From the NCBI GenBank assembly GCA_010645155.1, contig JAAGOF010000075.1, forward strand, positions 323,108-387,107: 64,000 nucleotides of DNA, written 5' to 3'. Positions 12,001 to 26,834 of the stretch are shown here, in pieces. The notes under the pieces were generated by a model. That model did not search any database. It saw only the letters and a list, made by a program, of their open reading frames with translations, and was not told the origin of the DNA. Each line of letters starts with the position of its first letter. Within the stretch, counting starts at the first letter, position 1. Made by a program: the position numbers and the translations under genes. This stretch comes from Tigriopus japonicus (lineage: Eukaryota; Arthropoda; Copepoda; Harpacticoida; Harpacticidae).

Positions 12001-15000
12001 CTTAATCTTGGGCTTCCTATTTCCTGACAACACCTCACAGTTCATCATAATGCTTTTGAGGCTCAAGCCTTACATTGTACTTGAATTTTACGTAGGCTTC
12101 GGTTGAATTGTTTATTGTTGAGTTGCAGCATGCAGTTACCATTTATGGAAGCTTCCTTGTCCCCCGGGTATTTTTACCGTTAAGTTCCATTCCACTTGAC
12201 CTGAGGGTTGATTTCCAATGTCATCAAAGTAAGCTGACGAAAAGTGACAGCTCCGAGGACGCAAATTCCGCCCTTTATTCAATTCTTCCACTTCATGCCG
12301 TACTTCTTATGTAGTAAGTTCGAAGCATGCAGTATACCGTATGTCCAACAAGGTATGCGACTGGATCGCCCATCGCGCGAATGGGTTGGTTGGCGAGAGG
12401 ATGGACCGCATATTATGGGCATAACTAGTTAACATTTTGCAACTTGAAGGAGAAATTTCCGCATTGGTCGTTTCTTATCCTTCATAGAGTTCATTCGCTC
12501 CTTTGGGGCAAAACAATGAAGCGGTCTGGCCTGTTATTACCCGATGCATTTGGGAGGCATTTTCGGAATAACGTGACGACCATCCGAAATTCTCGGATAG
12601 AACCAACCTTCAATTTCGTATCCAAATGCGCCGTTTGGGAAACAAGAATTTCATTCGGGCCTTTCGAGAAGTACCTTTTACCTTGTCATGAGGATCGAAT
12701 CTCGCGGAAGTGGGTCAGCATCTTCTCGTTTCAAAGCTTGGGATCGACTGACGAGAGACCCTCAATGCTCATGGCTTCCATCACGTTCCATTCTTGCCGA
12801 TCTCGTGATTTATAAGTGATTCCATGATTCTCGATGAGCATTTCGAGGAATTACGATAACCACTTCTGGGTTTACTTTCATCAGGGATTCATTCACCTTG
12901 AAGAGTGGGATGGATGTGGTTCCTCACGAGGGGGAAGTCGAGCAAATATGAAGGGAGCCAAGTAAGCAAGCAATGAGTTAATGACACCCGACAAATCAGA
13001 AATGACTCAATATTGTCGAGACCTCCAACTTGAAGGCGGCCTTGGTTTAATGAACCAATTTGAGGTCTATTCCATTGTCTCCTGAAAGAAGGGCGGTCAA
13101 AATACTAAGCGTTCGAAGAGACTTAAGGCAAATCTAAAATTGATTTACTTGAAAGGTGCCCTAGCAATTAACCTTTGCTTTCGTAAATTCATAATGAAAC
13201 AGCTTCATTTCCATTCTCTTGAATTATGACAAGTTATCGATGTTTCGGTTTGTGTTGATAAGAGCGTGTATTGATTTCAAGTTTCTACTAATAACAATCA
13301 AACTTTAGTTATTGCTAACGTACTCGTTTGTACTGAACCAGCATTTTCCGTCCTCAGTATCATTGTTATTGCTGTTGCTGTAAAGTGTCGCCTTGCCAGA
13401 AAAATTCTGGAGCAACCTTATCTAGATTGAATCACGTTTTGAGATTGAATTATAATTGGAAGCCGATCCAGAACCTTGTTTGGACGGGGCCTCTCGTTTC
13501 CTAGCCAAGAAAAATCTTCAATGCCTTGATATGGCAAAACATACCACGTAGTTAGTTAAGGGGCCTGGTTTACGACTCTGAACACCGATAACAACAACAA
13601 CAACCAACCAACCGACCAACTGGTCCCAGATTATGTTGGGCCCGGAACAGACGGGTATTTTGAAACCATCCGTTTCTTGGTGTTACTTATAGGCATAATG
13701 ATGGGAACGACAAAAACGGCGAAGATGATGATTCTCGGCAACATTGTGAAACTCGAGTCGAGAAGGTCCCTCCAAAAAAAAGAAACACCATTTCCTTTCA
13801 TTTCCTCCACAATTTCCCAAATTCCCATCCAAGACGTGAAAACGAGGAGCATCACACAACCAACCGTCTTGGCATTTACGAGTAACTCTCTCCTCCTTAA
13901 TTTTTCGCTCAAATAGGCACAAGTTGTCTTAGATCGTAAGGAGTCTTACACAAATCTAGCAAAATCTGGAATAACAAAGCACTTGATTCTTTTCAAAGAT
14001 ATCAACAAAATAATTATTTTGGAAGTGTAGAAAAAATACCAATGATGTATTCAATGAGGCCCTACAAACTGGCCCAAGAATAATGCTGTATTCCAATTGT
14101 TCCGTCGGAAAACCAGACAAACAACATTTGTTAAAGGAAGAGGAAGATAGATGTAAAGAAAAAGCATGACCAATATTCAAGATCAGCCTGCACCATTTCT
14201 AGGCAACTATCGATGATCGTCGTCGTCTACATTTTGAAACCAAAAAAATACTTGAAATTATTTGTAGAGGTTTTTTACTTTAGTACATCTTATCAAACTT
14301 TGATTACATCGCCACTTGAAAAGTCCCAAAAATGATTTGCCACGCTTCATAACATATTCAATTCCGACCGGTTCTTAGATTTGCTTACACTTTTCTCCGT
14401 CAAGGAACAACTAAACCCTCAATTTGTTAACGGGCTAGATTTTTTCCCTCTTCACTTTCCTTCAATTGCCCCTCTTCAGAACGAGACTTGGCATAAGCTC
14501 TCTCGTTTTTTAGTGAAGGATGGTTCTATGGTTGGGCATGTAGAGCTTCATTTCTTCGCACAGGCGAGAGGAATACTTCGTCTCATCATCCCATGTGAGA
14601 TACTCGTGCGCTGGTTGTTTTAGTCGGGTTCACTCCAAAGGTCATCAATACCAAGAGGGCTCGAAGAAGACTGTCATCGAGACCACAAAACATGTGAAAT
14701 ATGTAATCTCATTCGCTTAACACATCACGTGCTAGCTAGCTACGTAAATCGGAGGAGTACCGGTTTAACTGGAACTCCTTTCATCCTCATATCTTGAATA
14801 TTAGGAGATGTGGGTCATGCTTTGAGTTTCGAACCCTCTTCTGGGAATCTTCCGTCCCTCATTTCATTTCTCTTTCCCAATCCTTTCGTGTGCAATATTG
14901 AGGCTTTTTTCTGGTTCTGTTATTCTGGGAATGATAAACGAGGGGTTCATGTCAAGGAAACTCATTGCAACGCACCCTTGAGCAGATTGTTTTGATAATT

Positions 15001-18000
15001 AACGCTGAACCCCCTGACCCGAACTGATGAGGCCAATGACAATGAGCCAACTTTGAGTTCCGGTCGCCTTCTTCACTTTGTTCATTGACACCAAAAGGTG
15101 CCAGCATCCAAACCGGCACGTCGGCCATCATTATCCACATCATCCCAATAATGAGGCCCAGAACAATTTAGCGAAAACCATTGTTCTTTTCCTCTCCGAC
15201 AAAGATTTTGCGGGTGGCAAAAACGACAAGGTGGATTTGAGTTTAGATTGGTAAAGAAAAACGTTTTGTAAGACACGCATCAGTAGAGGAGGAAAAGTTG
15301 GTCACTGAAGAATAATAATATGTGGAGGCTTTGATTTGGTACTCAATCCATGTACCATCCACAAATCTTTCTTCGCTCCCTGGACAGGCTCAAAAAAGCG
15401 AATTTCCCACACATTCTAATGGAACATAAATAATTGAAGAGTTCGAGGCATGGCAAAAATTTGTCAATGAATTATTACCGCACTTGGGAACACAATTTCG
15501 ATAGCCTCTCGATGTCATTGCTTGAGAATCCACACTTGATTCTCGTAATTAGCCTATCTCATTTAGGGTCCACATGTTTTGTAAAGTAGTACAGGTGTTC
15601 AAATCGATTGTACTTTGTCCTGTCTCGTATGTACACTACACCGATTGTGGATGGAAGGAATCGAAGTTGAATTTCAACTCGGGTTGTTTGAAGGGTTCAC
15701 GCCCTTCCTGTCTTTGAATTGGTTTACGGTTTACACCTTTTTTCTAGAGGCGTCCGCCAAATGCACTTCATTAAGATCTCCAGTCTATGGTTTGAAATGT
15801 CTTTTTAATGAAACAATGGGAGAAGCGGGTTGATTCCGAATCAATAGAATGTCTTGTTTGAATGTGTCTGTCTCGGCAAATTCCGAATCCAACGACTTCT
15901 GTCTTCCTTGGAGAGGGAGAAAATTGGGGCCACGAAAGGAAAGTTCCATTGGCATGTGAGAAATTATGAGGGCGAGCTCAGTTGATTCCAAATGGCACGA
16001 AGACCTCCAAAGTCGACGAAGTCTCGGGAGTTCCCGATGATCAATTAATCTCACAGAGTGAATTTGAGTGTGTGAGTGTAATGTGCATGTGAGAGCTACA
16101 GAAGGAGTGACAGATCCAGATTTCTCAACCTCTCTCGAGATTTGACACCCAAATTCGAGGGAACTTCCAAGAAGAAGTAAGTCAAGGAGAGGCAAGCAAG
16201 TTAGCGATTTGTTCAAGAAGATTTCCAAAGTGTATTGAGTGCGTGTAGAATTGGCTATTTTTACGTAGTGCAGGTCTACGCAAGCGAGAGGTGCGTAATA
16301 TTAGCTAATGCGCACGGATGCGATGATTTATTGCAGGTTTGGCAATCCTGAAATTGGCTTGCGAGACCCCCCAAATAATATTGCATTGATGTCAGAGCGA
16401 TGGGTGCGAAAAAATCCTTTGTCTCTCTGCATAATTCAATCAACTCCCTGCCAAGAGACAAAGCTCATAATTCACCTTGAATAATGCGTACATCCAACAA
16501 TAACCAGTCGACTTCGTCTCATTATTCCTGGTTCAAGGGAGGTTGGTTTAGAAAAAGTACAAGTATATGTGGTTCCACTTTTTGACGATCAACTCGCTCA
16601 CAAACGGTCGCTTAAAAGCGCCATGATTCCTTATTTGGTAGCATCTCCAATTGGGAGCCTACAAAAATAATGAGATCATTGGTATTCCGGGCCAGAGGAG
16701 TGCGTGGATTTCTAAAATGACAAGGCTTGTTTGTTGTGATGTTTGAGCAATCGGCCATTATCACCCACCTCACATCTCAAATTCACACTCCAAGGCATTC
16801 CTGGCCGTTTCAAATAGGGCCACAAGATACGAAACCAAGCACTTCTATTGCGCACTACGGTACATGGCTGACTACGTATATCTGTCTACCCTTTCAATAT
16901 TGATTCACCAGATTGAACAATCATGGTCGAGAATGGCCATGCATTCCGATTTTTGTAACAGAGGGAGAGATCGATCGTCATTGTTTGGGAAGATACCTTT
17001 GTCCATTCATTCACACACACACACACAAGATGGAAAGGGTTGCACATACTGGACATGCGTCCTCGAACCCAATTGTTTTCGATTCAAGGGTGTATGTAAC
17101 GGTTCCTCTAAAGCTTCTGTACTTGTACGGACACTACCCATCCCGATGGCTCAGCTTTGGGTGTCAAAGGGTATTACTGCAATTTTTGGCGACACTGATC
17201 TTGCATCAAATTCTTTCGCCTAAGGGGGTTTGATACGTTTGATGCCATTAGAGAAGGATGAAGTTAACGCACTTTGCTTTTCAGGCTTGCCGATTTCTAA
17301 ACATCTTTTCACTTTACATCCAACTCGAGCTTTAGCAATGATAGCGCTGAATGTAAATTTAAGCACATTTAACGTTCAAGACGTGGATAATGAGTTGGGT
17401 GCTCATCCTCGGATGTGAAGTGAATGCCAGCAAGCATGAGTAATGAAAAGTAATGGCAGTAATGACTGTTGGACTGGAAACATCACGCAGACCCATTGGA
17501 AATCACGATTTCTCGGGGCACATGGCGAAATCTGGTTGAGTTAACCAAGCGCCGAATCCCAATGCTCCAGCTTCTTTCGGCAGATGAATTCCCATTCATA
17601 TTTCGCGGGTTCAAGTCCACTCGAATTCAAAACGAAAACATTCCGTCTCGAAGATCGGAGAGTCGTGCGGCTATCTTCGCAATATTTTGAAATTGCCCAC
17701 GCCACCGGTATTGAACACAAGGTATTTCATTGCCAAATTGGTACTGGCTTTTTCTCACAGTTAACCTCCAGGCTTTTTTGCCAACCAGTGTGCCAAAAAG
17801 TGTGTTCATAATCAGAAGTTTACGCTCAAATCTATTACATAGGAAGGCTCCTTTTCATTGCTCACCCGGGGAAAAGAGGTCTGTCCAAACCTGAAATTTA
17901 GCAAGCAAAGGATCGCTTTCTTTCAAGTTCCCAACGACATGTTTCTCTTTATTTCGAGTTTTAAGCATGATCAAATGGTGCATGCGTGCATGTACCTACG

Positions 18001-21000
18001 TACTGTACATCCTTATGAGTGAACGTGCGTGCTGTTTGATACAGTTCTTCTCTGGAACGAAAAACGAGTACACGTGTTAGGATGGCTCACGATATTTTTT
18101 TATCTGCCAAAGCGACGGATAGAGAGAGTTAGAGACGACATGACACATTTCAAGGAATAACCCCAGCGACTCGAGAAATCAGGTCATACGATAGCATCCA
18201 ATCGCTCTTGCTCCCTTTGAATCAGATGCCTCACGTCTCACCTTTCCTAGTTCGTGCTTACTTTTCTATCGAGCAACCCCCCTCAATAAAACACAATCAA
18301 ACGAGTGTACGTTAAGACGAGTTATTCGATTCTCCGAGGCAATGAATAAATTACGAGTGTTGAAACGATGAACACAATCGGTTTGCCCTTGTGGCCATGG
18401 CGCAGTTGCCAGTCCCAACGATGATTTTGATGGATTGGCACTGGTGGCCAAAAATTTGGAGCAACTTCGCCTAAGTGAGTCTTTTAGTGGGTTGAGTTTG
18501 AAAATCGGTGCGAGAACCTCAAAGCCTCATCTTTGGCTCGAGGCTGTGTCGTCAAAGACTCGTTGTTGAAATACAGAAACACGCATTGGTTGTGGAAGCT
18601 AAACCTTGGGAATGAATCAGACTTCCGCTCTTTTCAAGATTCAAGGGATTTGGCCAGAAGCATTCGGGCCTAAAATCGTCAATGAACACGCAACAATAAC
18701 AATCATCGACACAGCCCAAGTTGACAAATGTCACCTTGAAACGCGTTCAAAAGCATTCAGTGTTTTTCATTCGGCCCGTCTGAAAGAAGGATTTGGAATA
18801 ATCCGAAATGGCATAATGACATGGCTATTTGGGCATTCGTGACATTGGAAGAAAATTGCATTTTCTTTGAGGGTGGTTTATTGAAGCTAAAATTTGTTTT
18901 CATGAAAGCCTGGAGCTCACAATTACGTACTTTGTTGGTGAAAACTCTTTACTTTAAATGTGGTTGACTTTTGATATCTAAATTGAATCCGGGTTCATTG
19001 TTTGGCAATGACACGCCCTTTTAGTTCCCAGGACTACAAACTGATATTGTCCCAACAGATCGATTCCTTTCTTTATGTTTGTCCAGGGAAAATAGTGTCC
19101 TCAAATAGGTCTCTAACCAAATACAGTTATCTCTCTTGCCTAGAGAGAAAACGTCTGTCAGTACTTAAGGCTCAGTACACTGGTTTAATAAAGACCCCTG
19201 AGTTGGTTCCGAGTAGAGGCAAGAAATTGCCAAGCACGTATTTCTGTACCAATTGCCAGCGCTCCAAAAGAGAACCAAAGTAACTCTGTTAGTCTGTCCA
19301 TGGTGGATTTGTGTTTTGTACCCTCAGCACATCTAATACTCTTGCTACTACTACTTTGCCTTCTTCTATGAGAATGGGAATGAGAGACAAGAAAAGGGCT
19401 GCCAGAACTGGATTGTCATTCTCCAAATTAGACGCTTGGAAAAAGAGACCTGAGTGCCAGATAAATCAGAATCTCCAGGATTGAATTTCACACCATGCAT
19501 AATATGTTGAACCGAAGCGGTTTCGCGAGGCATTTTCGCCCGTCGAATCCAACTCGCTTGATGTATCATGTGTGAGTCAATGATGATGATGATCAAGAAG
19601 AAGAACAAGATGGAGATTTGAACTATCCTAGCACAAAGATACATTGAATGATGATTAAGCCAGCCTGCTTGAGATTCATCATGATAGGATTATGTATACG
19701 ATATATGTACTATGCCCTCCACAGTCCGCACCGGTAAATCCCAGTCACCAGAAAGGGCCGACTCACTGAGAGATTTGAATCTGCCCTAAATTTGGTCCTT
19801 GGCCTCTTCATGATGTGATCATGATCATCATGCTTCTTCTCCGAGGGACTCTTGCAAGAACATACGGTCGTATCTCGAGATACTAACTCATATCTCGTCA
19901 GTCACAAGTTTCAAAGGAACGACGGAGGTGTGATTTTGATCAACGGCCAACTTGGACATGAATTCATCCATTAGATCTTAGTGCTGACTGGTGGGTGAGT
20001 AATGAATGATAGGTGTGCTTGACTCCTAGCGATCCCCTGGACCAATAACTCCTTTGACTGGGGGAGGATCCCCAGCCAGCTTCTGAACTTCGGGGATGGA
20101 GGAATAAATATTCGATAAGCATTAATGACATTGAGCGGTCGGCCAAGCACCAAGTCAAAACTCATTTTTCCTCAATTTGCCCCACCCTGAAGCGAATCGT
20201 CTTGGCTTTGAACGTTTTCCGTGCTTGGATTTATCCATCAGGATAGTGACTGTGCCATTGATTGTGCAGTATGTCGGGACACAGAAACGTGGGATGAGGA
20301 TTGAACCCCCACGACATCATTAGAAACGAAATGATTCGTGTTCAATAATCAGTGCTGTCAAGGGCCTTCCTAAAAAGCGCTGAAAGATCGCGGTTGATAT
20401 CGTGTACTTTGTTCCTGAGGGCAATACGCATGCATTTCGTTGACTCAAAATCAATCTCGTTTGCGCTTTTATGGAAATTGGGGATGTCGACAGAGGATCA
20501 CGACGGTCCATTCATCAAGCTTTGGAATCTTATCAGAATTCCTCCCACGCATCCCCAGGAATTGGAGCTTTTTTTGTAAAGACTTGTTCGACCTTCAGAC
20601 ATCGTTTTATAAATATATATGCGGAAGACAGATGACATCAACACTCCGTATAGATATACGAGCTAATCTGACTGAGTCGAGTATTCAAAGCGAGTTCTGC
20701 ATGAAATGCAAAGCTCATCCAGGAGCAGCTGAGACCAAGGACCGTCGCTTCTAGCAATCATTTCGAGCCAATGGCGTGATCCACATGGCTCATTCTCGAG
20801 TTCCAAGTGGCACCCTCGTCTTGAAATAATAATAACGAACATAGGACTCTAAAGCAACACCACTTTATCACCCAGCACTTGAACAATGTCCGTACGCTGT
20901 ACACGGATTCTGGTTCGAGAGTGTTATGTGTGGGAGGCATCGAAATACAGGCTAACATGAGGCTCAATGGGTCCTATGCCCACCCTAAAAAGAGGCTCGC

Positions 21001-24000
21001 ATCCATCAGGAGAAGATGCACGATCTTAGCGTGAACTATCCACCACATTCTCGTTCGCTTTGACAAGCCACCATGTTTCAAAAATACCTTAAACCACACG
21101 TTTAGTTACGTAGTACTAGATATCTTGGAACGAACGTCGTGAAATAGTATTTGCATAAATCAGCCACACATGAAAGAGTGGGTCTAATTGGGCAAATATG
21201 TTGACATAGGATTATAATCAAGGTCATCGAGTGGGCGTGACGAAGGGCTTCTTGGGTTTAAGAGTTCTTCCCCACAATTACATGATGCCAAGAAGTGTCG
21301 TATTTAATGATAAAAAGGAGAATGATCGTTGATTACTTTGAAGCGACCCATCAGTACTCGTAGGTTTGTAAAATTCTTTTCAGTTTCTGCCAATCAACAG
21401 ATTTTAAAGATTGTCCTTCAGAGCCTTGTTTTGAACAGTTACCTCGTTTGAAAGCATCCATGAATTTGGATGTCTCGTCAAGTCAAGGCTGTATTCATTC
21501 CTCTATCCATCAAGTGTCTTTTTTGTTCTACCAAATTTCTCCGAGAAGAATGGAGGTGCTGTCTTTGTGTGATGCCTGGCGAGGTTGATGTTGTTGTTTT
21601 CTCAACTCGGAGCTCCCAAAACAAAGGTTGGCAAAAAGTAGAGAATTTGACATGACAAAAAACAAGATGTAAACTACAAATTTGATTTCCTTATACCGCA
21701 AAAGAAACCAAAGCGGCCTGCTGCTGCTCCTCCACCTCCACCTTGTCGTCCTCCAAGAGTGCCTCCATCCATCCAATAATGGATCTCAAGAATGAAAGAA
21801 AGAAACAAATGGCTTTGGATCCAAGGTGGCCATTTGAAAGAGAAAAGTTAATTGCCCCACATGAATTTGAGTTGGGGCTCAACTTTCATGGCAGGACTCG
21901 CAGCTTCTCTAGAGATGGTGTAGAAAGAGCGAGATTCGTTTTTAAATGGAAAAGGAAAAGAAAACCACGAATTCACCCTCTGATCTTACCAAATGATGGT
22001 CCGCTCTTGATTATTTTGACATTGAGAACCTCTTAAATTGAAAGATTGAGCACCGTGATAAGAGTTTCCAGCTAAACACAAAGCACCCTTTACGTTTGTC
22101 GAGTGAGAAGAGTGAACATGGACTCACTTTCATTTTCCATAGAGCTTGTGGTTTAATTTAAATGAGCACACAACAACTTATGTCCAGTCATTGTTTCTCG
22201 AGAAAGGCCCGGAAGAGTTCTTTTTTCGCCTCTAAATGGAGATGAACGGAAAAGATTTTTATTGGTAACGGCGCATTAGCATGAATAGAGGGTGACTTAG
22301 CTCGACTTTCAATGTTCCCTTCTTTCGCGAGTCCCACAATGAAGATGCCAAACACTTGACTCTCCTTTTAGAAAGTGAGCTGGCAATGCGAAAAGAAAGA
22401 TCCTACAAAACTACCAGCTAACACTTTCAACATATCCAACCACAATGATGGGACAGTTCTGGCTCGAGATAGAACGGCTAAATGGCCAAACTCTCGAGAT
22501 AGACTGGAATATCGTTTTGATGCTCATCAATTCAGGACCCTCCGGATGACCACAGATAGCTCGATTCAGAAACGCTTCGTTCTCGATCGTTTGATCTCTT
22601 CGACCCACTCGGACTGGAATTTCTCCTTTGTCTCAGAAGTGATTGATAACTGTGCTGTATCAAGTTTCTTTACCACGCCAAACTCACAACAAAATACTGA
22701 CGTTCTTAGGTGTCAAAGTTGACACATTATAGTTAGACACTGACTGGTTGGCATCCACTAACCGCCCAATGCAGAAAATTCTATCGGTTTCGTTCCACGA
22801 TCTTAAAAAGTGATAAAAGTACATGAACCACCTTTCCATTTACGCTAGCTCTCTTCCTATTCGTTCAGGATTTTGGTTTGAAAGTTTGCTCGTGTCGAAT
22901 CGATCGTCAGGGTGACTGGCTTAAAATTATGAGAGCCTCTGTTAAAGATTTTAACTGACTCAAAAGAAGGCACTTGACTTTCAAGAAAACTTGTTTACGT
23001 TTCACATTTGCCCATGGACAAGCATTGTCTAACCAAAGACTGGAGAGGATGACCAAAGATTTTTTACTCTACCTCTCCACGAGCAGAAAAGATCCATTTT
23101 CATTTCGCTCCCAGACTTCAAAATAAATAGCATTTCACCCTAAAGCCAAAGGCCGTGGTTTCAATTGCGCACTTTCTTCGGCCTCACTTTTGAGCCTCTT
23201 GAAATCGATTTTGCTCTCTTCGAGATGAATGGAGGAGTCGATCTGAAATCTCACGAGTGAGTGAGTTGATTGATTGATTAATGGAAGGTGGGTGAATGGT
23301 TGGTTGGTAGGTAGAGCACTGTCCTGATTGAGGATTTTATACTCAATGTGCAATCTGGTTGCGATGACGTTATCTCATTTGTGGTCCACTGATTAATGTT
23401 CATTGCACATTTGATTCACATTTTATGCAAAGTTGGCCACCCATAAAAATAAATCATAGCGTCTAGCTCGCTTGAATTGCCATTGAGCAGACTTTTGATT
23501 CTGATTTCAGGTACGCATAAACCAATGATGGATCACTTTTGGCCCCAGCTTAATGTGCGAGAGAAACTCGTTCGAACAGGATTGGTCAGAGGCAAATGGC
23601 GAAAAGAGCTGACTAATGGTCAAATCGGGATGAATTACAAAGCAAATGAAGCTGAAGAGAACCTGACGGCGGGGGCAAGTGAAGCGCAAATTTGTGCCTG
23701 CAGTAAACACAGTGGCCCACATTGACTAAAACTACGAATAGCCGGGAAAGTTCAACTGCGGCTGGTTTATGGGCCAAATCCTGGAAATGAGGGGCTTTTT
23801 GTCCTCGTCTCCACCTCAGTCGGTTTACTCTCCTTTCATCTCAGACTGATTGTTATGGGCCGGAGTGGAAAGAGATCCTTACATTTTTTGCTTCCTTCCC
23901 CATCATGGAGCAGCAAGTAGTAGCGAAAGTGAGCTGCCCATTAAGGACGGTAGATTTCACCATGCTGCACTTACCACAACCAGAGTACCTCCTCTGCCTC

Positions 24001-26834
24001 CTGACCCACAGAGGGTCTCTAAATGTACCAGAGGAAGTTCAGCTTGGCCAACTTGCCTCCTCTCTCCTCCCATCCTCTCAAAAGTGCAAGTCGCCTCAAG
24101 CCTATTTTACATATTTATTACCCTTTAGCTCTTTAGAGTAATACCCTTGGCATAAAAGCCTGGCAGGTGCCGCGTGGCTTCAGGAAAGAGCCCCGGCGGC
24201 TCCAAATTGGTTTGGGGAATGTCTTGCGATAAGCTTGAATCACGAAATTGGCCATCCGAACCTATTTGTGAGGCTGGCGATATCTCAATTCCAACATTAG
24301 AAGTCGTTGGTAGCGAAATGTCTCGGGGACGAGCACTCAAGCAAGCGTCTCTGAATCTGACCGATTGCGGATCTTAGCCGTGAAAGGTTTGTACGTGTGT
24401 ATGAATAGAGAGGCTGATTACAATGCTTTATGCTACGCTTTTAATGCTCTGCACTGTAAAAGGAGTTCTCTTTTCTAAGATAAGCCAAGTCAAATTCATT
24501 CGGGTCCATTTCCTAACGGGGTATGATGAAAATGAAAATGGCGAAGATGATGATTTTGCCGATGGTGTAATACGCAGAGCGATCCTAGTGATTGGGGTTG
24601 AGAAGAGTGGTGGTGCGGAATATGCACACATGGACGTCCAAATGAGTGATTGATCAGATTGGAAAGGAAATTGTCTCAGTAGGACTTGATTGAGAAACGT
24701 CCAGGAATTTGCATTCTCCTGATTTCTCCCAAATTTCAAACATCACCTCGTTGGTTCGTGGCCAGAGTGACCACCGATTGACACATGCGGACTTTTAGAG
24801 AATCTTTTAGTGGAAACAACCCACGCAAACGTATGTCAACATAAATTTGCAGATCCTTCTTTTGAGACATGTCTCAAAGAACCTTTTTTCCAACGTCCGT
24901 TTACCTCTTCTGAGATAAGCCTGGTGATTACGATTTTCATTTTTCAATTGGAAGAGAATGGGGTCATTTGATCTTGGTGACCCGTTTGGATTAGAGAAGT
25001 GGCTGTATGAGTGGCTTGGGGTGCCAAGATCTTGGGAAATTTCACAGGAACGTTTATCCATCCGAACGAAGATGATGATAGCTCTAAATCGATGTTTGAT
25101 AGTGTAACAAGAGAAACCTCAAATCTCTGCCACCGATACCATTGCCTTGTTCTCGTTGGTCGATGTTTTTCTTCTCCAGCAGAACCCTTGGAACTGAGAG
25201 GAATAGAAGAAAAGTTCAAGTCTCGGTCCACTGTTTCTGAGGAGTGGAGTGTATACAATTCTTTGATTTGGTATTCATGAGATGTCAAAGGCGCCCTTCT
25301 TCCACTTTTTCCTCTCTCTCAAGCTTGAGATTCCGGCCCCCATCGAACGAGAAGTCGGCGTTCACATGGTTTTCAATGAGTGATGCATTAGCGAAGCTGC
25401 CGCATTAAAAGAAAAGCGCAGTAATTCCTCAGGTTCAATGGCTGAAATCTTGGATGGAGAAGCCAGAAGCTCCAGAGAATGGCTACGTTGCCCATTCCCT
25501 GAGAAAAATTCCACTTGATTGATCTTCAGTATGAGCTCGGGTTTGTTTCGCTCACTTTGAAGCTGGAAAGAAGAAGTTGGGATTGGGGAATGGTGGTGTT
25601 GATACTTGAAAACTCGAGAGGAAATCAAGATTCGTGTGTGGAATCATCCTGGGCATTAACAGGAAAAAGGAAAGTGTTCATTTCCCACTTTCCAAGATTT
25701 GAAGCTCAAGAATAGGAGCTCTGGCGCACAAAGGATCTATTCATCCGGCTTGATATTGTCTCAGAAGGTTGAGTAGGGATCAATCAATCGCGTCCTTTCA
25801 ATTGAACCATATTTTCACTCGAAGCTTTAAAGGCTCGAACCTGTCAAGTTGACAGATCCTCAGATGCGGATGATTTCAGTGTCGAAATATGCGGGTTTCA
25901 AAGCCTTCAGGACATGCCCAAATCTCGTGACGTCCACATGGGCACTTTTCGTTTTCGTTCCGAGTTGTCCAACCGAGCGAAAGAACGTTACACAGTGAGT
26001 ATGGTTTCCAACGAAAATGATGGAGTGGAGATGCATTATCAAATTATGGCCACCAAGGTAAAAAAAACAAGATGGCGATGGATTGCAGAGTGGACCGTCC
26101 GACTACATATGGATATCTACATATTAGCCGTGAGGGATAACTGAACAGACAAACAGCAAAAGAATTGCTGACTAGCTTTGGTCAGATTTGCGAAAGAAAT
26201 TCCTTACGATTCAATACCCTCTTCCTCGATCTGAAGTAACTCATTGCCTTGACAAGCTACAAACTGTAAACATAGACATGACTAATAAGTTCTTTAGAAT
26301 TAGCCAGATTTTATTGCATTCATACAAGATCAGTTTTCTTTACGAGATAGAGAGAGAGGGATCGAACATGTGACCATCAGCAGGTGTTTAGTGACAAAAC
26401 ACGCCATTCATTGCATTGTTGTACGTAATCGATCAACATACGCGGAAAAAATCCAGATGCAGAATCCAGATGTACATAAAGATAATGCTGACCGTTGTTT
26501 GACATTTTAGTTAACTCTTTCTCGTGTATTAAGTCACGAACCTTCCATAATGATTTTCAAAAAAAAGCGACATTTTCTTTTTGACGTGACCCCTCAAGAG
26601 ACAAAAGGAAACTTTTACTTCCTCAGTTTTGTCGAGAGCTATGAGTCTCTCGTACATGACACTTTTACAATCCTATCTGTCAAGGTGCTCAAAGGATCTC
26701 ATCATTCGCACAGCAAGAAAGTAGAAACTCGTCCGGGACGCTCGACCCCTTGTGGATTAGATGAATTTGCTTTCAGCACATTATGTTTTGTACATTCTCT
26801 TTCATATTTCAAAAAAAATTCTCAATTCAGCTCA
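9010..26834. other. Gene-poor stretch, nothing supported
   Basis: These are almost 18 kb in which I can support no coding exon. Longest open frames are about 100-150 codons (for example minus 15785-16228), without motifs, repeats or neighbours in frame. Small features are two overlapping perfect palindromes at 11379-11400, a short CA run at 17012-17027 and a GATT/GGTT-type run near 23265-23313. No tRNA with a matching acceptor stem was found. I did not find the terminal inverted repeats that are common after 28 kb. Confidence 0.45.
11379..11400. other. Two overlapping palindromes in a GTAC cluster
   Basis: GTACGCGTAC (11379-11388) is a perfect palindrome and shares two bases with ACAGTACGTACTGT (11387-11400), also perfect. 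Function is unknown. It could be a binding site for a dimeric factor or chance. Confidence 0.6.

Noticed and set aside
13631..13912. 93-codon minus-strand frame with two hydrophobic stretches
   Set aside because: Overlapped by open frames on both strands, with no motif and no neighbouring exon; hydrophobic runs arise easily from T-rich DNA.
15785..16228. 147-codon open frame on the minus strand
   Set aside because: No domain, splice context or sensible composition; length is within chance for 64 kb.
17560..17640. GGGTTCAAGTCC box resembling a tRNA T-loop
   Set aside because: Upstream sequence gives no A-box at the required spacing and the ends do not pair.
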